Source of the DNA: Oscillospiraceae bacterium
GTDB lineage: Bacteria > Bacillota > Clostridia > Oscillospirales > Acutalibacteraceae
Reading direction: 5' to 3'
DNA length: 49,046 bases
NCBI GenBank assembly: GCA_031275995.1
Contig: JAISNY010000013.1
Coordinates: forward strand, 1-49,046
The stretch's first letter is position 1. Every line of letters begins with the position of its first letter. The position numbers and the translations under genes are program-made. Below are positions 17,773 through 27,410 of this stretch, piece by piece. Below the pieces are notes generated by a model, which had not been told where the DNA came from, did no database searches, and saw nothing but the letters and a program-made list of their open reading frames with translations.

Positions 17773-19263
17773 ATGACCGAAGAAGTTGGTGCCAACGAAC
17801 ATAGCTCAAATGAAATTTTTACTCTTAGGCTAGAAAAACTGTTAAAATTACAAAAAAGCGGAAATGATCCATTTGAAAATACTAAGTTTGAGTGCACAAA
17901 TTCGGCCAGTGAAATAAAGAAAAATTTTACGTGTCTTGATGGCTCTTCAACAAAAATAGCCGGACGTATGACACGTAGGCGCACGATGGGCAAAGCGGCA
18001 TTTATAGACATACTCGACGAAAGCGGGACTATACAAATTTATGTAAAAATAGACGATATAAATTCTGAGAAATATGAAGAATTCTTAAATTGGGATATAG
18101 GGGACATTTTAGGAGTTTCTGGCAAGATATTCAAAACTAAAAAGGGCGAAATTTCAGTTCGTGCTGAAAGTTTGTTGCTTCTTGCTAAATCACTCAGATC
18201 TTTACCTGAAAAATTTCATGGTTTAAAAGATTCTGATCTTCGATATCGTCAGCGTTATCTAGACTTAATAGTAAATAAAAATGTTAAAGAAACCTTTATA
18301 AAGCGCTCAAAGATTATAAAAGCAATAAGAAAATATCTTGACGAACGTAATTTTATCGAAGTTGAGACTCCTATTTTGAACTCGATTGCAGGAGGGGCTA
18401 CAGCACGGCCTTTCGTAACGCACCACAACGCTTTGAATATCGATTTGTTTTTAAGGATTGCGCCTGAACTTTATTTAAAAAGGCTCGTTGTGGGCGGGAT
18501 AGAACGTGTTTATGAAATTGGTCGGCTTTTCCGCAACGAGGGAATGTCTGTAAAGCATAACCCAGAGTTTACTACTGTTGAAGTTTACCAAGCTTATGCA
18601 AATTATCTTGACATGATGGACCTTACCGAGAATTTAATATCAATTTGCAACAGATCGGTTAATTTTTCAGAAACACTGGATTATCAAGGGGAAACCATCT
18701 CTTTAATACCGCCTTTCAAACGTTTGACAATGATAGATGCAGTAAAAATATATACTGGAAAAGATTTTTCGCTTACAGTCGGAGACCGTCCAAGAGCGTA
18801 CGAAGCGGCACGAGAACTCGGGATAATCCCTCAAGATTCTTTAGGTTGGGGTGGAATTTTGAACCTTATTTTTGAAAAAAAAGTAGAAAAAAAATTACTT
18901 CAACCGACTTTTATATATGATTCTCCCACCGAAATTTCTCCGCTTGCCAAGCGCAAAAAAAACACTCCGGAGTTGGTAGAACGTTTTGAATTATTTGTAG
19001 CCGGGAGAGAGTATGCCAATGCTTATTCCGAATTAAATGACCCAGTTGACCAAAAAAACAGATTTAAACAACAGATGGCACTGAGAGAAGCGGGAGATGA
19101 TGAAGCTAACGCGATTGATAACGATTTTGTAGCCGCACTGGAATACGGGCTTCCTCCGACGGGCGGACTCGGGATTGGAATAGACCGGCTTGTGATGCTG
19201 CTAACGAACAGCGCTTCCGTACGAGACGTTATAATCTTCCCAACGATGAAACCGGTGGACTAG
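17773..19263 (+). CDS. lysS: Lysyl-tRNA synthetase, class II
   Basis: LysS charges tRNA-Lys. The N-terminal OB-fold anticodon-binding domain ([20 protein letters not shown] … [20 protein letters not shown]) is followed by the class II catalytic core. Motif 1 lies around the RYLDLIVN … [20 protein letters not shown] region with [18 protein letters not shown]. Motif 2 is [21 protein letters not shown] and motif 3 is [14 protein letters not shown] near the end. The length of 496 residues is normal. The ATG at 17773 has a GAGGTAA site upstream. It sits behind greA. A convergent gap with a pentanucleotide repeat separates it from tsaD. Confidence 0.97.
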   Translation: MTEEVGANEHSSNEIFTLRLEKLLKLQKSGNDPFENTKFECTNSASEIKKNFTCLDGSSTKIAGRMTRRRTMGKAAFIDILDESGTIQIYVKIDDINSEKYEEFLNWDIGDILGVSGKIFKTKKGEISVRAESLLLLAKSLRSLPEKFHGLKDSDLRYRQRYLDLIVNKNVKETFIKRSKIIKAIRKYLDERNFIEVETPILNSIAGGATARPFVTHHNALNIDLFLRIAPELYLKRLVVGGIERVYEIGRLFRNEGMSVKHNPEFTTVEVYQAYANYLDMMDLTENLISICNRSVNFSETLDYQGETISLIPPFKRLTMIDAVKIYTGKDFSLTVGDRPRAYEAARELGIIPQDSLGWGGILNLIFEKKVEKKLLQPTFIYDSPTEISPLAKRKKNTPELVERFELFVAGREYANAYSELNDPVDQKNRFKQQMALREAGDDEANAIDNDFVAALEYGLPPTGGLGIGIDRLVMLLTNSASVRDVIIFPTMKPVD

Positions 19264-19406
19264 AAATATCAGATTTATAAATTAACAGAAATATATTCTT
19301 AAACGAATGTGGATCAGATTTTTTATTTCAATACTAATTAAAAGTGTTTAATAGCACTTCAACACTCAAGTTTAATTTTTAAAATTTTGAAATATTTTAT
19401 TCATTT

Positions 19407-19441
19407 CCTCTCCTCTCCTCTCCTCTCCTCTCCTCTCCTCT
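19407..19441. repeat. Pentanucleotide microsatellite (CCTCT)7
   Basis: Seven perfect copies of CCTCT in a row lie in the convergent gap between lysS and tsaD. The tract is a pure pyrimidine run on this strand. Such arrays change length by slippage. Because both neighbours converge here, an effect on promoters is unlikely; an effect on transcript ends is possible. Confidence 0.95.
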
Positions 19442-19501
19442 CTGACCCAACTAACCACGGGCACGTAATTTGTCCTTGCGGTTTTTGATTCTTCTGAATC
19501 T

Positions 19502-19535
19502 AATGATAAACTCATAGTAGACTCCTATCATTGTT
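19502..19535. repeat. Partial duplicate of the tsaD 3' end
   Basis: GATAAACTCATAGTAG followed by ACTCCTATCATTG occurs here and again, with a 5-bp insert, inside the end of tsaD (about 19600-19638). On the minus strand it would read MIGVYYEFI against MIGVQGYYEFI in tsaD. It looks like a partial duplication or the scar of an earlier tsaD end. Confidence 0.6.
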
Positions 19536-19556
19536 CGGTAAAATAAAAAAGGCTGG

Positions 19557-20531
19557 CTATCTAATTACGTTTAAATCTAATTCGGCTTTGGACCCGCTGA
19601 TAAACTCATAGTAGCCCTGAACTCCTATCATTGCCGCGTTATCTCCGCAATATTTTTTGCTTGGAAAGTGAAATTTCAAATTTCTTTTTTTACATTCTAA
19701 ATTGATGGCTTTTTTTAAATAAGAATTGGAAGCTACACCGCCTGCAACGGCGACTTGATCTCTATTTAATTTTTCTGCAGCACAAATCAAAACATCTGAC
19801 AAATATTTTGAAACTGAAAACATTAATGAAGCAGAAAAATCATGAAAATCGCTATATTTTAGATTTTTAACCTGGTTAATTGCATACGTCTTAAGGCCTG
19901 AAAAACTAAAATCGAACTCCTTCAACTTTGGAATAGGAAACGAAAATTTTAGTTCATTACCACCGGATGCCATCTTTTCAAGGAACGGACCGCCAGGATA
20001 TTCTATTCCCATTCGTCTCGCAATTTTATCAAAAATTTCCCCCGCTGCGTCATCCCTTGTAGATCCAACTAGGTTGAAATTCGTAAAGGATTTCACATCG
20101 TATATACAAGTGTTGCCGCCTGAAACGATAAGACATAAAAATGGAGGAGACAATCCCAAATTTTCAATATAGCAGGCAGCAGCATGGGCTTTCAAATGAT
20201 TTACAGCAATGAGAGGAATTCCCAAAGATAACGCAAAACCTTTAGCAAAATTGATTCCGACTAAGAGCGAACCAACCAGTCCAGGCGTGCAAGTCACTGC
20301 GACTGCATCTAATCCAGTAGTTTCGGAAATCATTGCTTTTTCGATAGCTATCTCCGTAACTTCATAAATTGAATTTAAATGTTTTCTGGAAGCTATCTCA
20401 GGAACAACTCCTCCAAATTTGGAATGGAATTGCTCTTGAGATACCGTGTGCATCGAAAGAACACATCGACCGTCGCGAACGACCGCGGCGGAGGTATCAT
20501 CGCATGAACTTTCAATTGCTAAAATTTTCAA
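19557..20531 (-). CDS. tsaD: tRNA N6-threonylcarbamoyladenosine transferase TsaD
   Basis: TsaD transfers the threonylcarbamoyl group to A37 of tRNAs reading ANN codons. Family motifs are present: KILAIESSCDDTSAAVV at the start, a metal site in NHLKAHAAACY (two histidines four residues apart), CLIVSGGNTCIYDV, GEIFDKIARRMGIEYPGGP and the VAGGVASNSYLK phosphate loop near the end, then KYCGDNAAMIGVQGYYEF. I choose the TTG at 20531, which gives the canonical start and about 324 residues; a TTG four codons earlier would overlap the dnaD-like gene. It follows that gene by 1 bp and is probably co-transcribed with it. A duplicate of its 3' end lies just downstream. Confidence 0.95.
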   Translation of the reverse strand: MKILAIESSCDDTSAAVVRDGRCVLSMHTVSQEQFHSKFGGVVPEIASRKHLNSIYEVTEIAIEKAMISETTGLDAVAVTCTPGLVGSLLVGINFAKGFALSLGIPLIAVNHLKAHAAACYIENLGLSPPFLCLIVSGGNTCIYDVKSFTNFNLVGSTRDDAAGEIFDKIARRMGIEYPGGPFLEKMASGGNELKFSFPIPKLKEFDFSFSGLKTYAINQVKNLKYSDFHDFSASLMFSVSKYLSDVLICAAEKLNRDQVAVAGGVASNSYLKKAINLECKKRNLKFHFPSKKYCGDNAAMIGVQGYYEFISGSKAELDLNVIR

Positions 20532-20532
20532 A

Positions 20533-21735
20533 TCAATTACCAATCAACGATTTTTCGTAGTTTTCAATGTTATAAGACGTATTCCTTGTACGTTCTCTAA
20601 AATTTTTAGGATGATTAAAAGGATTCGATTTCTTGATTTGTAATTCTCTGGCAAGATCTTTAGGTGTAAAAATTTTTTCGTTGTTCCAACGGCTTATTAT
20701 GGTGTCCATGTATCCAATAATATACTTACCCTTCGCCTCGATACAACGTTCGTAAGCGTTTCTGACCATTTCCTCACAAAAGTTCCATTCAACGAACCAG
20801 CGTAAAATCGCCTCTTTTTCTCTAGAAGTTGGCGCTCTCCCACCAGAACCAATAATTCGTTCAAATTTACCCCAAAATTTTCGTAAACTTCCAAGTTCTT
20901 CAATCTTGTTTTCGGCCTTTTCGAGCGAATCGATACCACCTTGAGCCCAATTTATCCCTACTTTTTCAACATATCTAGTGCCACATTTCCCGATACCCTG
21001 GCAATATTGAACAATCATCAATATAACGTCTGAAGGTAAACCTTCCCTATCTTTTAATCCTACAAGAGCTGTAACATCTGCTCCGGAAAGAGGTCGGCCT
21101 AAAATGTTTTGAACCTCTTTTAAAAGAACCTCTATTTCTTCAGATTTTTCAATTCTTTCAGAAACATAATCAAAATTCAAGGCCCAGTTTTTTGAATTTG
21201 AATTACTATTAGGCTCTTTTTTCTTACATCCACAAATTTCCTCTTCTTGGAATTTATCTTTTCCAAGATTCAAATATTCGTTAAATTCCCTTTTATCTAG
21301 GTTCGAAATACCATTGGATTCTTTTTCCACATATCCGTAAACTTCTTTTCCTTTGAATTTATTTTCTTGAAATTCTCCTTCATTAACGTTTGCAGTTTCT
21401 TCTTTACAAAGTTCCTTTTGCGATGCTTCTTCTTTCGGGCCAAAAACTTCTTCTTTTGAGAAGCCATTACACTCGGATTCCTTTAGACACATATATAGCA
21501 TATTTTTATCGTAACATATAACCCCTGAATCGACCCAAAAATTCATTGCATCTTTTACGTCTTCGTCATCAAGCCCTAAAGCGGAGGCAATTTTTTCAGA
21601 GCTGAAATATTTGAGTGAAATTCTTACCGCAGCGAATAAAACTTTAAAATGTATAGCGCATGCAAGCTTTATATGCGAATCTTTCAGAGATTTTATCAAA
21701 TTTTCACAAGAAAGATTACTATTAAAAAAATACAT
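20533..21735 (-). CDS. DnaD-domain replication initiation protein
   Basis: This is a DnaD/DnaB-type primosome protein of low-GC Gram-positives, which helps load the replicative helicase. An N-terminal winged-helix-like part (about 15-95; KYFSSEKIASALGLDDEDVK) is followed by a long acidic, low-complexity linker (about 100-195) with loose repeats of KEESNG/KKEPNSNSNS type. The DnaD C-terminal domain comes next (VQNILGRPLSGADVTALVGL, ILMIVQYCQGIGK), and then a second copy-like region around REKEAILRWFVEWNFCEEMV with the YIIGYMDTIISRWNNE motif (YxxxI-x-x-W). The ATG at 21735 has an AGGAAG site. It lies between pyrH and tsaD; the helicase-loader dnaC that often follows is absent. Confidence 0.85.
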   Translation of the reverse strand: MYFFNSNLSCENLIKSLKDSHIKLACAIHFKVLFAAVRISLKYFSSEKIASALGLDDEDVKDAMNFWVDSGVICYDKNMLYMCLKESECNGFSKEEVFGPKEEASQKELCKEETANVNEGEFQENKFKGKEVYGYVEKESNGISNLDKREFNEYLNLGKDKFQEEEICGCKKKEPNSNSNSKNWALNFDYVSERIEKSEEIEVLLKEVQNILGRPLSGADVTALVGLKDREGLPSDVILMIVQYCQGIGKCGTRYVEKVGINWAQGGIDSLEKAENKIEELGSLRKFWGKFERIIGSGGRAPTSREKEAILRWFVEWNFCEEMVRNAYERCIEAKGKYIIGYMDTIISRWNNEKIFTPKDLARELQIKKSNPFNHPKNFRERTRNTSYNIENYEKSLIGN

Positions 21736-21746
21736 ATTTTTACTTC

Positions 21747-22439
21747 CTAAAAACAAAAAGTTCCCACTGGATTACCTGCAATAGCTTTCGCAATATTATC
21801 AGGGTCAGAGATGCTGAAAATTTGGATCGGAATATTATTTTCTTTGCAGATAGCCGCCGCTGCGGAATCCATTACGCCAAGATTTTTTTCTAAAACCTCT
21901 TTAAGTGATATTTTTTCATATTTTTTTGCAAATAAATTTTTCTTAGGGTCGCTATCATAGACTCCATCGGTCATTGTAGCTTTAAAGACAATCTCGGCGC
22001 CCACCTCGCAGGCACGCAGCGCAGCAGCAGTATCCGTAGAAAAAAAAGGACCCCCGGTTCCGCATGCAAAAATTACAACTTTGCCATTCTCAAGGTGCTT
22101 AACTGCTTTTTCAATGATATAAAACTCAGCGATATTAACCATCGGGATACTTGTCTGAACAACACAATCTATATTCAATTCTTGAAGGATTTCGGCAAAA
22201 ATCAAGGCATTCATAACGGTCGCAATCATACCTACTCTGTCGGCTGTGACGCGTTTCATTTTCTTATCTCGTCCTCTCCAAAAGTTTCCTCCTCCAATAA
22301 CTATTCCAATCTGTGTTTCCAAATCCACACATCTTTTAACAGCACGTCCGATTTCAGTAGCTATATTGAAATCAATACCAAATTCCCTACTTCCGCACAA
22401 GGCCTCTCCGCTAAGCTTTAATATTACTCTATTATACAT
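21747..22439 (-). CDS. pyrH: Uridylate kinase
   Basis: UMP kinase converts UMP to UDP for RNA, DNA and UDP-sugar synthesis. It shows RVILKLSGEALCG at the start, GIVIGGGNFWRGRD (UMP binding), DRVGMIATVMNALIF, and a GTGGPFFSTDTAAALRA segment, then ATMTDGVYDSDPKKN. The length of 230 residues is normal and an AAAGGTG site precedes the ATG. In most Firmicutes pyrH sits in rpsB-tsf-pyrH-frr. Here rpsB lies 5 kb away on the other strand and tsf and frr are not seen, so the operon has been broken apart. It precedes the dnaD-like gene by 11 bp. Confidence 0.96.
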   Translation of the reverse strand: MYNRVILKLSGEALCGSREFGIDFNIATEIGRAVKRCVDLETQIGIVIGGGNFWRGRDKKMKRVTADRVGMIATVMNALIFAEILQELNIDCVVQTSIPMVNIAEFYIIEKAVKHLENGKVVIFACGTGGPFFSTDTAAALRACEVGAEIVFKATMTDGVYDSDPKKNLFAKKYEKISLKEVLEKNLGVMDSAAAAICKENNIPIQIFSISDPDNIAKAIAGNPVGTFCF

Positions 22440-22554
22440 AAATTCACCTTTATTTTAACGACTAAATTGCATATTTAAATTTTTAAAATTTTAGATTTAA
22501 AATCTATTTTATTTTGCCATCTCATTTTATGAATAATTTTCTTGGGAATTAAGT

Positions 22555-25080
22555 TCACTTTTTATCTTTACTGTCACTTATGGCAGACGCTTCCTGCAAT
22601 ATTTCGTTACTACTTCGCAGCTCAGCATCCTCCAGAATTTCATTATCTTCAGCCAAAATCGAACCTTCATCTCTTTCAACGGCAACTACCGAGGCTACTG
22701 AATCCTGGTTAACACGCATTATCCGAACACCTTTAGAAGGGCGTGAACACTGGCGCACGGAATCTGCATGAATTTTTATTATTACTCCTCCGGAGGAAGT
22801 CACTATTAAATCATCCTCAAGATGAACATTAACAAGAACTGCTACTGCTCCATACTCCTCGGTATGATAATTTATAAGACCTTGGCCTCCTCGGGCTTGT
22901 AAACGGTAATCGGTAGCCGGAGAAATCCTTCCGTAACCTGTTTCTGAGACGGTTAAAATTTTATCTTGATCTAACGCCGTTACCATTCCAATTACTACAT
23001 CACCTTCGGAAAGTCTAATGGCTCTTACCCCCCGTGCAGCGCGGCCTACCATCCTGACATCATTTTCGCTGAATCTAATCGCCTTTCCTAACCGAGTGGC
23101 AAGAAGGAGGTTCTGATTTCCGTCAGTAATCTTAACCCAAACAAGCTCGTCGCCTTCATCAAGATCCAGTGCCACTACACCACTCTTTCTTACTGAATTA
23201 AAAGCGCTAAGTTTGGTTTTTTTGATAACCCCCAGCTTAGTTACCATAACAAGAACTTCGTTTTCGTTGAATTCGGTCGTTTTAATGAACGAAGTAATTT
23301 TTTCGTCCTGCGCAAGCGGTAAAAGATTTACAATACTGATGCCCCTTGAAGTTCTGGAACCCTCTGGGATTTCAAAGCATTTAAGCTTATATATCCTACC
23401 AAAAGTTGAAAAGAATAAAACAAAATCATGGCTGTCGGCAACAATGATATCTTCTGCAAAATCTCCTTCGCGTCGAGTCATACCATTAACGCCACGTCCG
23501 CCTCGTCTTTGAATTTTATAAGTTTCCATATCCTGAGCTTTAATATAGCCCATCTTAGTTAAAATTACTACTTTTTCACCATGAGGAATCAAATCCTCGG
23601 TAACAACTTCTCCGCTTACGGCTACAATCTCGGTGCGACGTTCGTCGGAGTATTTCCTCTTTATTTCTTTAATCTCTTCCTTGATGATGCCTAAAATCTT
23701 TTGTGGATCGGATAAGATGCTTTCAAAATTTGATACTTCTTTAAGGAGTGCTTCGATTTCGCTTTCAATTTTTCCTCTTTCCAAACCTGTAAGTCTTCCA
23801 AGAGGCATTTGAACAATAGCTTGAGTCTGGAATTCATCGAGCCCAAAACGTTCTGAAAGACGTTCTTTTCCTTCTGCTAAATTTTTAGAAGATCGAAGGA
23901 TATCTACAACTTCGTCGATATTGTCAAGCGCCACCTTAAGACCCTTAAGCAAATGAGCTCTTTCCCGAGCTTTTTCAAGGTCGAACCGAGTGCGGCGCGT
24001 TATAACTTCCACCTGAAAATCAAGATAAATTTCAAGGCACTGTTTAAGATTAAGGACCTTGGGTTCACCATTGACAATTGCAAGACAAATGACTCCGAAA
24101 GTCGTTTGTAACTGGGAAAACGAAAAAAGCTGATTGAGCACAACTTGAGCTGAAGCTCCATTCTTCACGTTTATTTCTATATGCATACCCTTTCTGTCGG
24201 AATGGTCTTCAATTCTCGTTGCGCCTTCAACTCTTTTATCCTTTATAAGCGAAGCGATGCCCTCGATGAGTAACGATTTATTAACCTGATAAGGTATCTC
24301 GCTTATAATAATTTTGGAGCGTCCTCCGAAATCCTCCACAATTTCAGTTTTGGCTCTAACTGTAATTTTGCCGCGGCCGGAGGCATAAGCGCTTTTTATG
24401 CCACCATGACCCATGATGAGAGCCCCGGTAGGAAAATCAGGACCCTTTACAAAATTCATAAGGTCAGAAATTTCGCATTCAGGATTTTCAATTAAATAAC
24501 AAACCGCATCTGTCACTTCGCCCAAGTTATGCGGCGGAATATTCGTAGCCATCCCCACGGCTATTCCAGTCGAACCGTTTACAAGAAGATTAGGGAATCT
24601 TGAAGGCAAAACAGTAGGTTCTTTAAGGCGGTCATCATAATTTGGAACGAAGTTGACAGTATTTTTTTCGATATCTCTTAAAATTTCCGAAGAAATTTTA
24701 CTCATGCGTGCTTCAGTATATCTGTAAGCTGCGGCAGGGTCGCCGTCTATGGAACCGAAATTTCCGTGTCCGTCTACCAAGATGTAACGCGAAAAAAAAT
24801 CTTGAGCCATCCTTACCATAGCATCATAAACGGAAGCGTCTCCGTGCGGATGATAGCGCCCCAGCACAGAACCTACGGTGTCCGCGCACTTACGATACGG
24901 CTTTTCAGTAGTTAAATTATTTTCGAATAAAGTATACAAAATTCTTCTGTGAACCGGTTTAAGGCCATCTCTGGCATCTGGAAGCGCACGCGAAACTATT
25001 ACCGACATAGCGTAATCCATAAATGAACGCTTCATTTCACTTTCTATGTTAACTTCAATTATTTTTTCTAATTCTTGCAT
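22555..25080 (-). CDS. gyrA: DNA gyrase subunit A
   Basis: This subunit cleaves and rejoins DNA for negative supercoiling. The start [20 protein letters not shown] at 25080 has a GGAAGG site; an earlier ATG would add 21 unusual residues. The catalytic tyrosine is Y121 in [10 protein letters not shown]. The six-bladed C-terminal domain contains the GyrA box QRRGGRG, which separates gyrase from ParC. The length is about 841 residues. In the quinolone-resistance region the sequence is [13 protein letters not shown], so the position usually occupied by serine (E. coli Ser83) is alanine. An acidic tail ([19 protein letters not shown]) ends the protein. gyrB is not adjacent. Confidence 0.97.
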   Translation of the reverse strand: MQELEKIIEVNIESEMKRSFMDYAMSVIVSRALPDARDGLKPVHRRILYTLFENNLTTEKPYRKCADTVGSVLGRYHPHGDASVYDAMVRMAQDFFSRYILVDGHGNFGSIDGDPAAAYRYTEARMSKISSEILRDIEKNTVNFVPNYDDRLKEPTVLPSRFPNLLVNGSTGIAVGMATNIPPHNLGEVTDAVCYLIENPECEISDLMNFVKGPDFPTGALIMGHGGIKSAYASGRGKITVRAKTEIVEDFGGRSKIIISEIPYQVNKSLLIEGIASLIKDKRVEGATRIEDHSDRKGMHIEINVKNGASAQVVLNQLFSFSQLQTTFGVICLAIVNGEPKVLNLKQCLEIYLDFQVEVITRRTRFDLEKARERAHLLKGLKVALDNIDEVVDILRSSKNLAEGKERLSERFGLDEFQTQAIVQMPLGRLTGLERGKIESEIEALLKEVSNFESILSDPQKILGIIKEEIKEIKRKYSDERRTEIVAVSGEVVTEDLIPHGEKVVILTKMGYIKAQDMETYKIQRRGGRGVNGMTRREGDFAEDIIVADSHDFVLFFSTFGRIYKLKCFEIPEGSRTSRGISIVNLLPLAQDEKITSFIKTTEFNENEVLVMVTKLGVIKKTKLSAFNSVRKSGVVALDLDEGDELVWVKITDGNQNLLLATRLGKAIRFSENDVRMVGRAARGVRAIRLSEGDVVIGMVTALDQDKILTVSETGYGRISPATDYRLQARGGQGLINYHTEEYGAVAVLVNVHLEDDLIVTSSGGVIIKIHADSVRQCSRPSKGVRIMRVNQDSVASVVAVERDEGSILAEDNEILEDAELRSSNEILQEASAISDSKDKK

Positions 25081-25226
25081 CAAAAATTCCTTCCAAAAAT
25101 TAAAACGTTGCTTTAATTCTAGAAAGTATTTTAAAATTTTCAAGTCTTTCTTTATTAGACCTTGACTTCAATTTTGATTTACTTAATTTTAATAATTAAA
25201 TTGAAGTTATTTGAAGGAAGTTTTTT

Positions 25227-25742
25227 ATGATTTTAAACAATATGAAAATCAAAAGCGGCAAATCATCTGTTGGATGTTCTATTTTTGTAGCCTCAAAATT
25301 TTCAGTCTCTGAGCAAGGCGAAGCTTTGAGCGATGAATCATTCAATTTAGTTGAAAATATCGTAACAACCAAGAAACAAATTTCAAATTTCAAAAATATA
25401 AAATTTGAAATTACGCAAAACATTCGATTTCCCAAAATTAATGAAGTAGATTTTTTTATCATTTTCAATAATCTTCTGAACGTATGCATAGAAATTTGTG
25501 AAAAAATTAAAAACGTAAATAACAGATTTATAAGTGTTCAATATTCTGAAAATAAAAATTTCTTTATGTACAAAATTTTTTGTAGCAAAACAAAAAAATT
25601 TGATTTAATGTGTGAACAAAAATCACAAAAACAGAAAGAAAAATTACTCATCGCACAAAAAATAATCAATAAACACAGAGGGAGAATTGAAATTTTTTGT
25701 TCTTTAAAAGTAATTTTTATAACTTTTAAATTTTACACGTAG
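25227..25742 (+). CDS. Degenerate GHKL-type ATPase-like protein
   Basis: I do not recognise this protein with certainty. Its middle, DFFIIFNNLLNVCIEICEKIKN, resembles the N-box helix of GHKL sensor kinases (NLLDNAIEAC in AgrC-like proteins), and the end, LLIAQKIINKHRGRIEIF, resembles the last helix plus HxGxI/F strand of the same fold. The N-box asparagine pair is altered, the expected glycine-rich G1/G2 loops are not evident and there is no phospho-accepting histidine. The 171-residue size fits an isolated catalytic domain. It may be an anti-sigma or sensor-kinase relic, or a pseudo-kinase. A GAAGGAAG site precedes the ATG. It stands directly before spoIVB on the same strand. Confidence 0.45.
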   Translation: MILNNMKIKSGKSSVGCSIFVASKFSVSEQGEALSDESFNLVENIVTTKKQISNFKNIKFEITQNIRFPKINEVDFFIIFNNLLNVCIEICEKIKNVNNRFISVQYSENKNFFMYKIFCSKTKKFDLMCEQKSQKQKEKLLIAQKIINKHRGRIEIFCSLKVIFITFKFYT

Positions 25743-25849
25743 TTTTTATTTGCACTGGCAAGGCTAATTTATTTTTATTTTAGGAATACTTGAAAGAATT
25801 TGGGGTAAAAATAAATTAATGTCTAGTTTTAACATGGTGCTGATTCTTT

Positions 25850-27067
25850 TTGAAGCTTAAATTTAAAATCCTATTGACTTTAATTTTTTTGTTTATTTTT
25901 GCAGCGGCATCTCTTGATGTTTTTATCTGCCGTGAAATTCCGTGCGTTTTTTATGCGGAAAACAATAACGAAAAAATTCGTCTCAAAAATGCCGTCGCAT
26001 TTATTCCAATTGTTGTCAAACCATGCAAAAAGCTTGGTGTTAGCGCAGTTTCCTTCGAAGATAGCTACGACGCTTCCTTGACGGTCTTCAATATTCCGGT
26101 AAAAAAGGTGAAAGTCAATATTGAGCAACGTGAGCAAATCGTCCCCGGAGGAGATCCTTTTGGAATTAGAATTTTTACGGAAGGAGTCATGGTTATTGAT
26201 TCGGCTTGTGTAGAAACTGAAGCGGGAGACTTTAATCCGGCGCAAAAATCAGGGATAAAAAAAGGCGATGTTATAGCAGAAATTGACGGCAAAAAAATCG
26301 ACAGCAATGAAGCGCTTGCAAGATTAGTTCAAGAAAGCAACGGAAAAACCCTTGATTGCACCGTAATTCGAGGTAACTTAAAGTTTAATACAAATCTTAT
26401 TCCTGTAAAAGCGGTTAACGAAGGAGTTTTCCGAATAGGAATCTGGGTTCGAGATAGCTCCGCAGGAATAGGAACTCTCACTTTTTATGGCAACAACGGC
26501 GATTTTGCCGGACTCGGTCATGGAATTAGAGACTCAGATACCGAAGAAATTATTCCGCTTTCTCACGGAGATATAATGAGAGCAAGCATACGAAGTGTCG
26601 TTAAAGGTACAAGAGGTGTGACAGGTGAATTACGAGGCGGTTTTTTGGGAGCAAAGCCAATGGGAACAATCACTGCAAACACAGAATTTGGAGTTTACGG
26701 AAAAATTTCGGAACCTTCCACAAGTGGCCAAACCATTCCCATTGCATTTAAGCAGGAAGTCGAGGCTGGCGATGCAAAAATAATCTCTACCGTTGAAGGA
26801 AACGAACCAACCCACTACGATATAAAAATTGAAAATATAAATTTTAATCGTTCTGATTTAACTAAAAATATATCAATCTTGGTTACTGACGAGGCGCTTC
26901 TATCTAAAACCGGCGGTATAGTTCAGGGAATGAGCGGAAGTCCCATTATCCAAAAAGGTCGTTTAGTAGGTGCTATCACGCACGTTTTTGTTAACGACCC
27001 CAAGAGAGGCTACGCTATTTTTGCTGAAACAATGCTCAAAAATTTACTTGATTTGCCCGAAAAATAA
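25850..27067 (+). CDS. spoIVB: SpoIVB sporulation serine peptidase
   Basis: SpoIVB is made in the forespore and secreted into the space between the membranes. There it cleaves SpoIVFA to trigger pro-sigma-K processing. An N-terminal hydrophobic segment (about 5-25, ILLTLIFLFIFAAASLDVF) serves for export. A PDZ domain follows (GIKKGDVIAEIDGKKIDSNEA, about 140-185), then the S55 peptidase domain with DFAGLGHGIRD (catalytic His), an FVND segment and GGIVQGMSGSPIIQ (catalytic Ser in GMSGSP). The length of 405 residues is close to the family norm. The start appears to be TTG at 25850 with a weak ribosome site. spo0A, its usual downstream neighbour, is missing; rpsB follows instead. Confidence 0.93.
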   Translation: MKLKFKILLTLIFLFIFAAASLDVFICREIPCVFYAENNNEKIRLKNAVAFIPIVVKPCKKLGVSAVSFEDSYDASLTVFNIPVKKVKVNIEQREQIVPGGDPFGIRIFTEGVMVIDSACVETEAGDFNPAQKSGIKKGDVIAEIDGKKIDSNEALARLVQESNGKTLDCTVIRGNLKFNTNLIPVKAVNEGVFRIGIWVRDSSAGIGTLTFYGNNGDFAGLGHGIRDSDTEEIIPLSHGDIMRASIRSVVKGTRGVTGELRGGFLGAKPMGTITANTEFGVYGKISEPSTSGQTIPIAFKQEVEAGDAKIISTVEGNEPTHYDIKIENINFNRSDLTKNISILVTDEALLSKTGGIVQGMSGSPIIQKGRLVGAITHVFVNDPKRGYAIFAETMLKNLLDLPEK

Positions 27068-27323
27068 TAAACATCCGATGTATAAGTCGCTATTTTGGAG
27101 TTACTTTTTAGAAACATAATGAAATTTACTCGATTTCCGCAATTTATTAATTTGGGGTTACTGAGGGGTGGTGGTTAGAAACAGTGCTATGTTCAAAAAC
27201 GCTTAGTAGCGTTACTATGAACGTTAACAAATATTGCTTCCTACATTTAATATTATTTTTGTGTTATGCGCTTGTATTTTTTTTCAAGAAAATGTTAGAA
27301 TTCCGGGAGGTAGTTTGATTTAG

Positions 27324-27380
27324 CACGCAGCAGTTTCTCCGATGGGTGCCTTCGGGTGGTTCGGTTTATGGCTGATGCGG
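27324..27380 (+). promoter_or_regulatory. Structured leader of rpsB (candidate r-protein autoregulatory element)
   Basis: The 343-bp gap before rpsB ends in a folded-looking element. An outer stem pairs GCAGCAG (27327-27333) with CTGATGC (27372-27378). Inside, CCGA pairs with TCGG, and a TGCC-TTCG-GGTG hairpin carries a UUCG tetraloop. The position immediately upstream of the rpsB ribosome site suggests feedback control by S2, as in other r-protein leaders. The rest of the gap (27068-27320) is AT-rich with no gene. Confidence 0.4.
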
Positions 27381-27410
27381 AAGAAAAACCTAATTTAGGA
27401 GTGAATTTTT

